Source: Arctopsyche grandis
Taxonomy: Eukaryota; Arthropoda; Insecta; Trichoptera; Hydropsychidae
Assembly (NCBI RefSeq): GCF_051622035.1
Contig: NC_135356.1
Location: forward strand, 27,558,839-27,622,838
Direction of reading: 5' to 3'
DNA: 64,000 nucleotides
Under the pieces are notes generated by a model, which saw nothing but the letters and a program-made list of their open reading frames with translations, was not told where the DNA came from and did no database searches. The translations under genes and the position numbers were made by a program. Positions within the stretch are counted from its first letter, which is position 1; every line of letters starts with the position of its first letter. Shown here one piece after another: positions 1-10,320 of the stretch.

Positions 1-90
1 GAAGCCATGAATACTATAACAGCGTAATTGAACATCTCAGATCTTGCGAATACACAGCCCTCGGTTAACATAACATATGTAATGCTTACG

Positions 91-647
91 GGGGGAACAA
101 ACGCCACAACATATACACGACAAATATTACATTCAGATAAACATCGATATAATTGAGTATTTAATAATTGAATGTTTGAATATATTAAGCTATTACATAT
201 AATTTAAACATCTAGATATTATTGAATTAAATTGTACTAAACATGTATTCTGATTAAATATGAGTATTCAGATAAACATCGATATAATTCATTCATTTCA
301 TTATTTTCCTTTTCATTTGTTTATTTTGTATTTACCTTTTTCATTTGTTTTATATTTGTAATTTTCAATTTCTTCTTATATTCTATTTTATAACCTTTTT
401 CCAATATTTTAATTCTATAGTTTAATTATGCAATGTTCTATTTTGTCATAGCCTTTATTCTTTTCTTTTTCATTTGTTTTATAATCTTTGTAAAAATCTG
501 TTATTGGACACGGGTGTTACATATATTATATATTTACTATTTGTTTTTTATACATATCTACATCCTGTCATCTGTTGATTTTTCAATAAATAAAATTAAA
601 TAAAATAATTGATCAATTAACTTAAACATATTAGCGTTTGTTCCCCC
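91..647. mobile_element. MITE-like element with 14-bp inverted ends (unit A)
   Basis: GGGGGAACAAACGC at 91-104 is mirrored by GCGTTTGTTCCCCC at 634-647. The interior is very AT-rich and codes for nothing. I found no clear target-site duplication and no superfamily signature, so the class is unknown. A second reading is a flanking inverted repeat of the macro-repeat itself. Confidence 0.55.
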
Positions 648-759
648 AACTTAAGAGAAAAAAAATTACAGAATTTCACATTTTTATATATGTATGTAAT
701 ATTTAGAGTAAAGGAAAATATATAGCCTAAATGTAATTGATTACTTAAATTATATAATA

Positions 760-1386
760 GAGTCGTCTTGTTCCAAAACCCGGTAAAAGCATTTCAGTCA
801 TTTGTTGGTAAACGCAGTTATTCTGCCACAACTTTATTTAGTGGATTTCATTTACAAAGTTTTATTTTAATGGAAGATATACGATTTAAAGTTATTTTGC
901 AATTCAGTTTTTTGGAAAATTTTTGAGATTAAATGAAATATTAAGACTTGAAAACTATTTTGCCGGTGTTTGTTCCCGAGTTGTCCTTTCACGGCGATTC
1001 CGTTCCTTTGCTCACGATTTCTTTCGGATTGTTTTCTTTCTTGTATCTCCATTTTTGGTTTTTTCAATACTTTCAACAGCAATTATGAAGGAAATACGGA
1101 ATGACAGTTGCACCCAGGTAACCGGTCGAAATGGCCGCCATCTTGCCATATGCAGTGTTCTGATTGGCTGTTGGCAGTTTTGCCGTTAATTCGAATAAAA
1201 AGAGAGAATTTTTGCCGTTCTTTGGAACAAAACAAGATTTTAAATATATTTTTTTAGTCATTTAACTTGGTTTTAGAAAGAATTCAAGTATACAGTAATG
1301 TGTGAAAATATTCCTAGAATCGGAATACATTTTTATCTCCGTTTTGACCAAATATGAAGATACCGGGTTTTGGAACTAGACGACTC
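760..1386. mobile_element. MITE with 26-bp near-perfect terminal inverted repeats (unit A)
   Basis: The left end 760-785 starts GAGTCGTCTTGTTCC and the right end 1361-1386 is its reverse complement with one mismatch. The 627-bp element is present in A and A' but absent from B and B', whose sequence reads through near 13300 and 44200. The short open stretches inside (867-1261) look non-coding. No transposase is encoded, so it is non-autonomous. The superfamily is unknown and the target duplication is unclear. Confidence 0.75.
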
Positions 1387-2279
1387 AATAACTAATTTAC
1401 ATTCACTTAATTTAAAGATGCTTAATATTATTATACATATACAGACATCAATTGTACACATATATTTTTATACAACCTGAATATTAGATTTAAAAATATT
1501 TAGAATTACCGCTTATTGGATTAACTGGCGTTGAAGAGTTGCAAATTGATCCATTTATTATAATATATAAATATATATCATATATGTAGAATAATAATAG
1601 ATTCTAAAAATTAATGTAATTCAAACTTAAATAAATAATAGTTTCATATGGTCCTAGCACATATGCTGTGACTCTAAAACCTTTGAAGTCTGATAAAAAT
1701 ACAACTTTTTTTCTCAAAATATATAACTTTCATTACAGATGATTCTCATTTCACATTTTATAACCACACATATTTTTTAGACGTGGCCGCTTTTAGAATC
1801 ACGTCATAGGTGTACCCAAATTAAGAAGCGATGAGTGCTGACACGTTTGAGACGTCTATTGTCTAAAAGGAAGGGGACGAGACGTGTGCCTATACCCTCA
1901 GGAGAATATTTCTTGTTTTTATGTTTTTTTTGTTATATCAAGTGGAAATGTCGGGAAACACGTGATCTTGGATTTAACGTTTCAGGGAGAGTTTTAAATT
2001 CATAATTTCATCCCTGCAAGATACAGATAGATCAGATATTACGATCATTGTTTCCTAGACTACTGTTATCGTTTGTTATGTGTATGTATGTATGTGTATG
2101 GTTTTGATATTGAGATTTCATTTCGTTTCTGTCCTTGTTGTAATCGCAGAAACCTAAATGAATTTTTTAATAAAATTATGAATTGCCGCACCTTGTATTG
2201 TATAACATCATGTGTACTATATATAGTTTTATATTTATTCGATACAAATAAGATTCAAGCCGTTGTTCAATGGCAGACC
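1387..2279. other. AT-rich stretch, nothing recognised
   Basis: There is no gene-like reading frame, RNA gene or repeat boundary that I can defend. It contains short ATGT arrays near 2080. Part of it (from about 2040) is shared with B (13485), A' (33245), B' (44390) and partly C (57295). Confidence 0.5.
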
Positions 2280-2720
2280 ATTTTGTGAGTTTATTTGCAG
2301 AGAGCAACGTCTCCTGAAGGCGACTCATCTAAGAAGGTTATAAATAATACAAGATTATTCAGAGGTGAAAGTCTGATCGCAGGACATCTTGTAAGTTACG
2401 GATCCTGCAAGCCCGGGCTGTGCTTTTAGTGTTTTTTAAGTGGCGGCACTTTATCGCCACTGTCCCGAGACTGGCCTAGTGTATGTATGTAATAGAGGTT
2501 TTATATGTTATACATAAGTTAAATCTTGCCACAGATTTAACTGGCATCTATGTTTTTCGTCTCGGCGCTCCTTGTCCAGAACCACCATGTCGCCATGGCA
2601 GTTGACTCATAGAGTCGTTCCCCTATCCGCAACCTGGGGATCCGTGCGGTTGTATGGAGCTATACCTCCAGGCGTCAACCATAAGTGTGTGTGTGTGTGT
2701 AAATCAAAACGAGAATAAAT
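2280..2720 (+). repeat. GC-richer conserved block ending in a TG array and AATAAA-type tail, probable TE 3' end
   Basis: This ~430-bp block is less AT-rich than its surroundings and is nearly unchanged at 13740, 33486, 44643 and 57425 (shortened). It contains short stems such as ggcggcactttatcgcc and ends in a TG run followed by aataaataaaataaaataaag. The layout resembles the 3' end of a LINE or SINE, but I see no coding part and do not recognise the family. Confidence 0.4.
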
Positions 2721-3163
2721 AAAATAAAATAAAGTGGAATCAAGTTAAATTAAATGTTTGACGTGTACTGAATAGAAATCTAAATATGTATGTATAAATT
2801 ATATGTGACAATTATTTTATTGATTTTGGATTTTAATCAAATATATTAAAACACATCCAAGAAAATAAACACACAAAATAAGATCACGTAAAACAGGTAT
2901 ACAAAGTTGACCCCCGGCCGCAAAACGCATTTTTAATTGATTTAAATATGTGTACGTATTTTGGTTTTGAAAAATTGTGAATTAAAACAAAGCTGAGAAC
3001 TGAAAGTAATCTAAGTACAAATATGTGTACCTTAACTTTATCTCAAGAGATAAAAGCGCCCCGACAAAACCGCGCGCCTCATTGATGTATAATAAATCAA
3101 AGCCTACAAATCCATCCCAGCAAAAGGCGCTCGGTGACAACAAATATGAACAAATTAAAATAT

Positions 3164-3530
3164 TGTTGCTTAGGGGTGGGTGGAGGATCCAAGTCAAAGG
3201 CCTTAGTCGTTTCACAGAAATTATTGATGATTAAGGAGATACACGCACTGGCAGTGCTCAGTCCAGAATGACATGAGTTCACCTACGTAGGGGTAGGTCT
3301 CTCAGGACGTCTAATCTGTTTACCTATTGTATAGTCACGTATTCGGATATGTATTCTCAGGACATGGGTCAGTTCTGAGAAGTGCAATCAATGTTTAGCT
3401 TACTTGCACTTAGCCTGTCGCTAATCCTTGAAACCACTTATACCGCTCACACGGGGTTCAGGGATGGGCCTCGGCTTAATCCGATGGCAACTGACACCGG
3501 CTTTCTTATCCACTACTGCAGTTGACATTA
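3164..3530 (+). mobile_element. LTR-like fragment, diverged relative of the solo LTR in unit C
   Basis: It begins TGTTGCTTAGGGGTGGGTGG and stays clearly similar to 56367-56750 for about 330 bp, sharing ggatccaag, gtcgtttcacag, ggagatacacg and tagtcacgtattcgga. The right end no longer matches and no target duplication is visible, so this is an old, probably truncated LTR. The same sequence stands at 34370-34736 in A'. Confidence 0.55.
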
Positions 3531-3820
3531 AAGCGATTATGTATAAGCTTAAATTTAACAATTACCAAGTGTGCAATTAATACGGCTCATATCAAAATAT
3601 TATAGATTTTGCTCGTTCATATATTATTATTGAGGACAAAATTAAATACCTTTTGGGAAATTAAATCAAAATTCATGTCCAAAAAATGCCGAATTTGCCA
3701 TCCACACTTCCAAAGTGAAAACCCAATTTTGAAAATCAGTTACCTAGCAAATAATGAAATTACTGAATTACTTTCATCCTGCCCAATTACACTGTTCGAC
3801 ACGAAAAATGGTACAGAGAC

Positions 3821-4699
<879 letters not shown>

Positions 4700-4700
<1 letters not shown>

Positions 4701-4880
4701 TAAACTGCCACTTCCGGTTGACGGGTGTTCACTAAATTTTATATATACATATTAACATACATAACTTATATGATTTCTAGATTATTAAAACATAATCAGT
4801 GATCGATTCTGAGTTCGAATCAGTCAAAATCTCGATTTCGAATTTTCGTATGATGACAAAACTTCGGCACACCGACAACT
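4700..4880 (+). mobile_element. Remnant of the CCGGAAGT-motif element (unit A)
   Basis: ACTTCCGG at 4710-4717, followed by ttgacggg, matches the motif and flank at 21522. From about 4794 the sequence matches the right end of the B element (gatcgattctgagttcgaatcagtc). The ~400 bp between are missing, so this is a deleted copy. The A' copy is at 35880-36060. Confidence 0.65.
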
Positions 4881-4904
4881 CAGCGTACGTACAACGCAAC
4901 GTAC

Positions 4905-5830
4905 GTGAACGTGACAATAAATCGAGTAAGTATGTTTCTATTTTTAAATTATCGAACTCCAATTGGAAGTTCTGCAAGATTATCAAAATTGTTGTATGAT
5001 TTTAGTGAAAGTAGTATGGATATAGGTAAAAATATTTTAATGTTTGGGGATGGGAATTTTAATTGGGAAAATTTGAATGAATTTTATGTTAATAAATTAT
5101 ATAACTGGGTGAATGAAATGGGTTTTAAACAAATTGTGAAATAAATGACTAGAGTGAATGATAATTCTAAATCCCCTATAGACTTAGTTACAACAAATAT
5201 GATTGACTTGAAATGTATTGTAAACGATGTACCAAAAATAGCAGATCACTCTAATGTTGTTATTTTATTGGAACCAATAGATGGCAAGGAACCTGTGGAA
5301 GCAATATGTTTAGTTGAAAAGAAATACTTAGATTTTAATATGATGAATGAAATGCTGAAAGAATGTAAGTGGAATAATGATAGTGATGATGTAAATGTTT
5401 TATGGAATGAAATGTACAATTGTTTAATGAATGTAAGAAATATGTCCTTATAATCGTAGAAATTTATCTGTCCTAAATCATAAAAACCTTGGATCACAAA
5501 AGAAGTCAAAGAAATGTTATCACAAAAAAGTAATAAATTCCTAAAGTTTAAATCCTGTAAAGAAAATGATGAAATTCTTGGAAATAAGGCTTGGTGTGAA
5601 TATAAGAAGACCAGGAATGCCGCTGTAGCCATCGTAAGAAAGGCATAAATCGAATGGTACGATAGAAATATTGATAAATTAAAGAATGATCCGACAAGAA
5701 TGTGGAAAACAATAAAATCATTGATTTCAAGTAAAATTGAGCCAGGAATGAAAGAATTAGACATAGATGGAATTGTTTATAGTGATAAAGTAATTATGGT
5801 AGACAGGTTAAATGAGTTTTTTTATATATA
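4905..5830 (+). pseudogene. Truncated Jockey/CR1-type LINE fragment: endonuclease end plus linker
   Basis: The conceptual translation runs through several frames and stops. It shows LMFGDGNFNWENL (the GDFN endonuclease strand, altered to GDGN), then KSPIDLVTTN and ADHSNVVILL (the SDH-type motif). After 5450 come WTKEV..ML-like and NKAWCEYKKTRNAAV, and the segment ends in WKTIKSLISS and DRLNEFFY before any reverse transcriptase motif. This is the usual layout of non-LTR elements between endonuclease and RT. A TAA at 5142, a stop at 5451 and one near 5646 show decay. It lies just downstream of the ferlin pseudogene, on the opposite strand. Confidence 0.75.
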
Positions 5831-5840
5831 GTACTAGAGA

Positions 5841-5918
5841 TATTGTAGATTCAATACAGGTTAATATTAATATTGTAGATTCAATACAGGTTAATATTAA
5901 TATTGTAGATTCAATACA
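5841..5918. repeat. 30-bp tandem repeat, 2.6 copies
   Basis: The unit tattgtagattcaatacagg plus ttaatattaa repeats at 5841, 5871 and 5901 (partial). It is also at 37021-37098. Confidence 0.95.
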
Positions 5919-6378
5919 ATTAAGAACATTATTATGACGATGTCCCCTTTTCAAAGTAATGGCTAGTTTACCTTGGTTCCCTCTATGTTGGCTGAGAATT
6001 TTTCTGCCCCTTCTTTGGTCATGAGATGAATTTTAGCGTCCACTTTATCAGTCAGCTCGATCTCGTTGTTGTTATTTTTTGAAAAATTAGGAAAATTTGA
6101 ATTTTAAAAATAAATTTGACTTGCCTTTGCTTGAATATGTTCATCATGTGTGCTGAGACGTCAGCTGTGAGCATATCGAGGGAGCATGGCTTGGAAGCCA
6201 TTCAGATCCAATGTTATCGCTCCTATCCTATCGGATACAAGGATTCTATAGGTAATATCGACAATGGAAAAACACAATTATACATCCATATACGCTACGC
6301 AAAGTCCAATGCACTCGAAGAAGTATGGAATGCTTGTCACAACGAGGAAATACAGGAAGCGGAATATGATGGGTGAGA

Positions 6379-6641
6379 AGTATGGCAAAGGTAGTGAATA
6401 GAGTGAAGATATTGAATGTCAATAGGTGGCCCACGTGGCCAGAAAAATGGGCGAAATGTGAAAAACAAAGTGCTAGAATGGTATCTGATGGGATTGAATG
6501 CAAAAGGGTAAAAGTTAGAACGCGGGATGATGTTTGGGGTGAAATGGATGAGAGTTGCGCAAAACAGAGACAAGTGGAAGCGTGTTGGAGGGACCTTCAT
6601 CCGGCAGTGGATGGTGGATGGCTGTAAATGATGATGATGAT
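6379..6641 (+). pseudogene. 3' tail fragment of an RTE-like LINE, plus strand (unit A)
   Basis: The translation keeps the frame of the LINE tail with gaps: VVNRVKILN (full copy VVDIMDRVKRLKW), [25 protein letters not shown] (full copy VLEWYPREGKRVK), VWGEMDESCAKQRQVEACW, then WMVDGCK in the next frame and a gatgatgatga tail. This matches the last ~85 residues of the intact element at 16563-19520. The fragment is 5' truncated, the usual fate of LINE copies. Confidence 0.8.
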
Positions 6642-6725
6642 TAAAGCCCGGACCCTGAGGGGGCTGTATATTGTTCAAATGTTGTAAATGCATTGTTAAA
6701 GGTTTGCCGAACCGTCCTACCTCTA
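6642..6725. mobile_element. Tiny hAT-like MITE, 84 bp, 8-bp duplication
   Basis: The element runs from taaagcccgg to cctacctcta and is flanked by atgatgat at 6634-6641 and 6726-6733. The core (tattgttcaaa, gttgtaaatgcattgttaaa, ggtttgccgaac) is shared with the 102-bp copies. The 8-bp duplication points to hAT. The left TIR is poorly kept. Confidence 0.65.
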
Positions 6726-7269
6726 ATGATGATGATATAATGTAAATGTGTATTAAAAAAACATATTCGAAGCGAACGAATCATAAGCAAAAATTTTCGC
6801 TGCAAATGCGCACCGCAGATCATTTTGAAGTCGCTGCAACACGCATACGTATGTATGTACAATGTAAAAATAGGGATAGAAAATGTATATCCTACCTAGA
6901 ATATCCTCGCTGGAATCTTGGCGAGATATCGCGATCTTATCCTCGGCAACGAGATGGTCAAACGTACAATTGAAGTTCCCTTCGCCTGTCAAAGATCTGT
7001 AGTGGATGCTGTGCTTCGGCAGTCTTCTTTCTGGTGCTTTCAACCAGCTAGAAAGAAAATTATTACATCATGAAAACTGACAAAATCAACTTACATATGT
7101 AGTTCATCAATTTTGATTATTTGAATAAATCGTACCTTTAACGTATATATCAAACATTTTCTCTCCAGTGAAGAAAGCATCGCCTTCAAGAACGATATCG
7201 TCCTTATTCCATATCTTCTTCAGGCACGCCCAATTCAGGCGCCAGCCTTCTCCCAATTTCAGACAATTT

Positions 7270-8160
7270 CTACAACTGTCCAGTTTTTAATGTTCTGAAA
7301 CCAGGACAGGCTATCTTAACTTCACGAACTGTTCTCGGGACACTAAAGTTTAAAATGCACAAGTCTTACGTTGATTTTATTAAATCTGCCACTACACACG
7401 ATTTCGATTGGAAACTTGAATTATACATATTACTTATGACTTATGTAGTTACTTATTAACACTTTTACTATTCTATTTTTATCTTTTAATTCCACCAAAA
7501 TATGACCGGCGTCATTTATCAATAGCGTTTTACGTCTACTTCTTTTCTGTACTGCAGTCTCTCTAAAATTTTTACGCACATTATATTAATCATGCTTGCT
7601 CTTCGATTGCAAAACATTATATTTTCAGGAACCTTTATTAAGCTTCTTTGATGTTTTGGCGTATTTCTGTGTATACTTCCCAATTTAAATCTAGTTTTTT
7701 ATACTGAAATCTTAGACCTTTTATTTTTGGGTGTTGTTAAATATTTCTTTTCAATATTTACCATTTCAGTCTTGAAATCATCCCACCATTGTTTAGATGT
7801 TCATTTTCATATATAGAGTTTCCTCTTTAGGAGCATGTACATATGTATGTAATAGTCACAGCAAGATCTTTTTTCTTGGCTTAATTCTACCAGTCGATTC
7901 CCTTCTTCGTTTCTGCTACCCAAACTTTTTTTTTCAGTATATCTTTCAGTAAAACTCATGAATTATGAAAGCTACTTCGTGACATTTTTGGCAAATTGTT
8001 CGTAAAAACTTTCTTATCTAAAAGACGCCGGAATCTCAATATCGTGATCTTATTGAGGGTCATATTTTCAAAGAAATGTTTGGGATATATACATATATAC
8101 ATAAATACTCCAGTGGCATCCCTAAGAGCCGGGCTCAACTCGCGAACAACTTCGTTGAGG
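7270..8160. other. Former ferlin intron sequence, nothing else recognised
   Basis: It lies between exon-like blocks a and f on the minus strand and is AT-rich with short ATGT arrays. A short frame on the opposite strand (ending near 7400) reads through the block-a region without a recognisable domain. Equivalents lie in B, A' and B'. Confidence 0.4.
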
Positions 8161-8168
8161 GCGATCAC

Positions 8169-8270
8169 TAGTCACCGGAGCCTGAGGGGGCCGTGTATTG
8201 TTCAAAGGTTGTAAATGCATTGTTAAAGGTTTGCCGAACAATGGATAGCACTGTGACTTTCCTACCTCTA
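8169..8270. mobile_element. Tiny hAT-like MITE, 102 bp (unit A)
   Basis: It is bounded by the perfect 8-bp duplication gcgatcac at 8161-8168 and 8271-8278. It begins tagtcaccgg and ends cctacctcta (reverse complement TAGAGGTAGG, a hAT-like end). The same insertion site is shared by B, A' and B', so it is older than the duplications. Confidence 0.75.
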
Positions 8271-8721
8271 GCGATCACACCCGTCAACTTGTGTGTCGCG
8301 CGACTATTCGGCCGACAAAGTTGCACGGTGCGGCCCGGCCCTACGCCTTCTGGTTGGATCTCTCTTTGTCTGAATCCTCCTCCTATATCTGTCTGGATTG
8401 GTTAATTCTCCTATATCTGTCTGGATTAATCCTTCGAACAGAATAGTTATAGGAATCATTGGAATACGCAAGCCTCCTCACCACGACAAGGTGGAGATCC
8501 GTCGAGGAGGATAATTATTTATTTATTTATTAATAACAGAAACACACAATGTTACAATTTTTTTTAAAAACATGTTTCTAAATATTTATTTATCTATTAT
8601 ATATTAGCCCCGATCATAGGTGTTGGCCAAGCCGAATCCTTGGAATACACAAACCACGACAAGGTGGAGATCCGTACGAGGAGGATATTCTGCTACCCAG
8701 CTATTTCCGCGTGGACAATAT

Positions 8722-8770
8722 TTTGGAATATGCAAACAGAATGAACTATGGAATATTTGCATATTCCAAA
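8722..8770. other. Perfect 15-bp-stem hairpin with octamer-like motif
   Basis: TTTGGAATATGCAAA at 8722-8736 pairs with TTTGCATATTCCAAA at 8756-8770 across a 19-nt loop. The right arm holds ATTTGCAT, the POU octamer. All four complete units keep it unchanged. The function is unknown. Confidence 0.7.
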
Positions 8771-8998
8771 GTACGGGATCGACAAAAGAAAGTATCTTTG
8801 AATGACCGCCGTGAGAAAATATTTTATGTCAATATTTATTCTTTGATAAATAAATATTTGACAACATACTACTAAAAAACGATCGCCCGATTAGTGACAA
8901 AATATTGAACAATGAATCATTCCTTCTTTTACTATTTGATTGAATAAAAACCAGATTAAAATGCGTATAACATGGAATACGTGACAAAAATATTCGAC

Positions 8999-9113
8999 GA
9001 AAATCTCCCTATTTTTATCGCACAGATTTACTAGGTGACGTCATACCGAGTCCTCTTGAATTTTGCTCGCGCACAAGTAAGTAAGGCTGTGCGACAAAAA
9101 TGGGGAGATTTTC
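8999..9113. mobile_element. 115-bp palindromic MITE carrying a CRE site (unit A)
   Basis: The 27-bp arms at 8999-9025 (GAAAATCTCCCTATTTTTAT...) and 9087-9113 are inverted copies with two mismatches. The loop contains TGACGTCA at 9036-9043. No transposase and no sure target duplication are visible. Copies: B 24455-24569 and A' 40155-40269; B' has only the right part. Confidence 0.65.
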
Positions 9114-9347
9114 ACAGCACACAACTCTTAATAATGCTTAATTCATAGGCTAGCTTCCTCGGTAATATGTTGATAGATGTTCCAAGAACATATCCACTCA
9201 CGTTTCCACCCAATTTTCCACGCTCAATACCTGAAACAAAAAACCAAACATTAAAACACATTTAAACTTAGGTACTTCAGCTCATTCAATATAACAATAC
9301 AATCGGCGAATGTATTGCATATACATATGTATATTATAGTCATTCAC

Positions 9348-9561
9348 CTGCTGGATGAAGGGTTCTCCAACATGCTTCCACTCGGCTCTGTTTGGGGCAG
9401 TTCTTATTCATCTCACCTCACACATTTTTCTAATTTGGTCGACCATCTTCCCTGCATTCTCTCGGGTACCATTCTAGCACTTCTTTTGTCCACCTTTTGT
9501 TCCTTATTCTAGCCACGTGACCTGCCCATTGCCATTTCAATGTCTTATTATCCATTGCTCG
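9348..9561 (-). pseudogene. Second RTE-like 3' tail fragment, minus strand (unit A)
   Basis: The minus strand encodes LKWQWAGHVARIRNKRWTKE and VLEWYPREC, matching the C-terminal tail of the intact LINE (WAGHVARRMDERWTKEVLEW). It lies between ferlin blocks e and f. Copies are at 24804-25017, 40500-40713 and 50252-50465. Confidence 0.82.
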
Positions 9562-10029
9562 GCTAATTGGAATGAAGAGTAAAAAAAAGTAAGAACAGGT
9601 TAGTAAATAGAGCGCTCTGGTTTCGATTTGCTTCAGAACCAGATGACCGGCGATTATAAATCAAAATTATAAATATTTTATATTTAAATAATATCGAAAT
9701 TAGAGCTAAAATATTTTATTTGTTATCGTGTGTGAATATGACGGTGAACGCACCTAGAGATGTTACAGATATAGTTAAACTAAACTCCTGACTGACCTGG
9801 AAGACGACGTTACATTGTTTGAGGTAGATTCTTCCCATCTTCAGGCATCTGAAGATCAGCGAAGTGGCGGGAGAGGTGATAGAATTCAGTTCTCGAGGTG
9901 CACCCTCGTCGATTGTGGAAATTGTAGAGGTCTCTTCTTCGCCTAAGATCACATGTGATGATATCCAAACTGTGCAACATAGTGGAAAAGGCGACGACCG
10001 AGGAGCCTGTGCTCTTCACTTAATTCTGC

Positions 10030-10320
10030 TAGAATCCTGGGACGTTTCCGTTTCCGTTCTCGCTCTCGTTCCCGTTCCTATTTTACCCTAACAACGCAGG
10101 TCGCGACGCTAAAACATTTGAAATTATTGCGTTGAAATGCCACTCATTCCCATTTTTTCCGTTTCCGTTCTCATTTTTGGGGGATTTTTTTTTTCACATT
10201 AAGCTTTCCGGATATGCATACCACAAATCCTGAAAGTTCCATCGTAATCGGTTGAGTGGTTTAGGAGCCTATACGAGACAGACAGACGGACATTAATTTT
10301 TATTTATGTATATAGATAAT
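10030..10320 (+). repeat. Hexamer CCGTTT array remnant and probable TE 3' end
   Basis: A short run of gtttcc hexamers (10042-10065) is followed by a conserved block ending gagacagacagacggacatt and ttatttatgtatatagata, a style common at insect transposable-element 3' ends. Family unknown. Unit A has lost about 390 bp just before it relative to B (25500-25890). Confidence 0.4.

Larger units (their letters stand above)
5960..9942 (-). pseudogene. Ferlin-family pseudogene, C-terminal exons (unit A)
   Basis: Six exon-like blocks lie in gene order on the minus strand. Block e (9797-9942) has an AG acceptor and CAG|GTCAGT donor; block f (9202-9230, 29 nt) has a pyrimidine-rich CAG acceptor and GTGAGT donor; these two are not clearly ferlin by sequence. 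Block a (7136-7269) encodes IWNKDDIVLEGDAFFTGEK and FDIYVK. Block b (6896-7047) encodes HYRSLTGEGNFN and LVAEDKIAISR. Block c (6121-6222) encodes GAITLDLNGF and NIFKQR; block d (5960-6075) encodes KIHLMTKEGAEKF. These match the C2F region of the dysferlin, otoferlin and misfire family of membrane-fusion proteins. Junctions f-a and b-c keep phase. Lesions: about 25 codons missing inside b, a one-base phase error at a-b, and a frame break and deletion in c. The last ferlin exons are absent. A LINE tail and a MITE lie between b and c. Confidence 0.85.

Noticed and set aside
5960..9942. A functional ferlin gene
   Set aside because: Missing codons inside block b, phase error at a-b, frame breaks and stops, and absent final exons in every copy.
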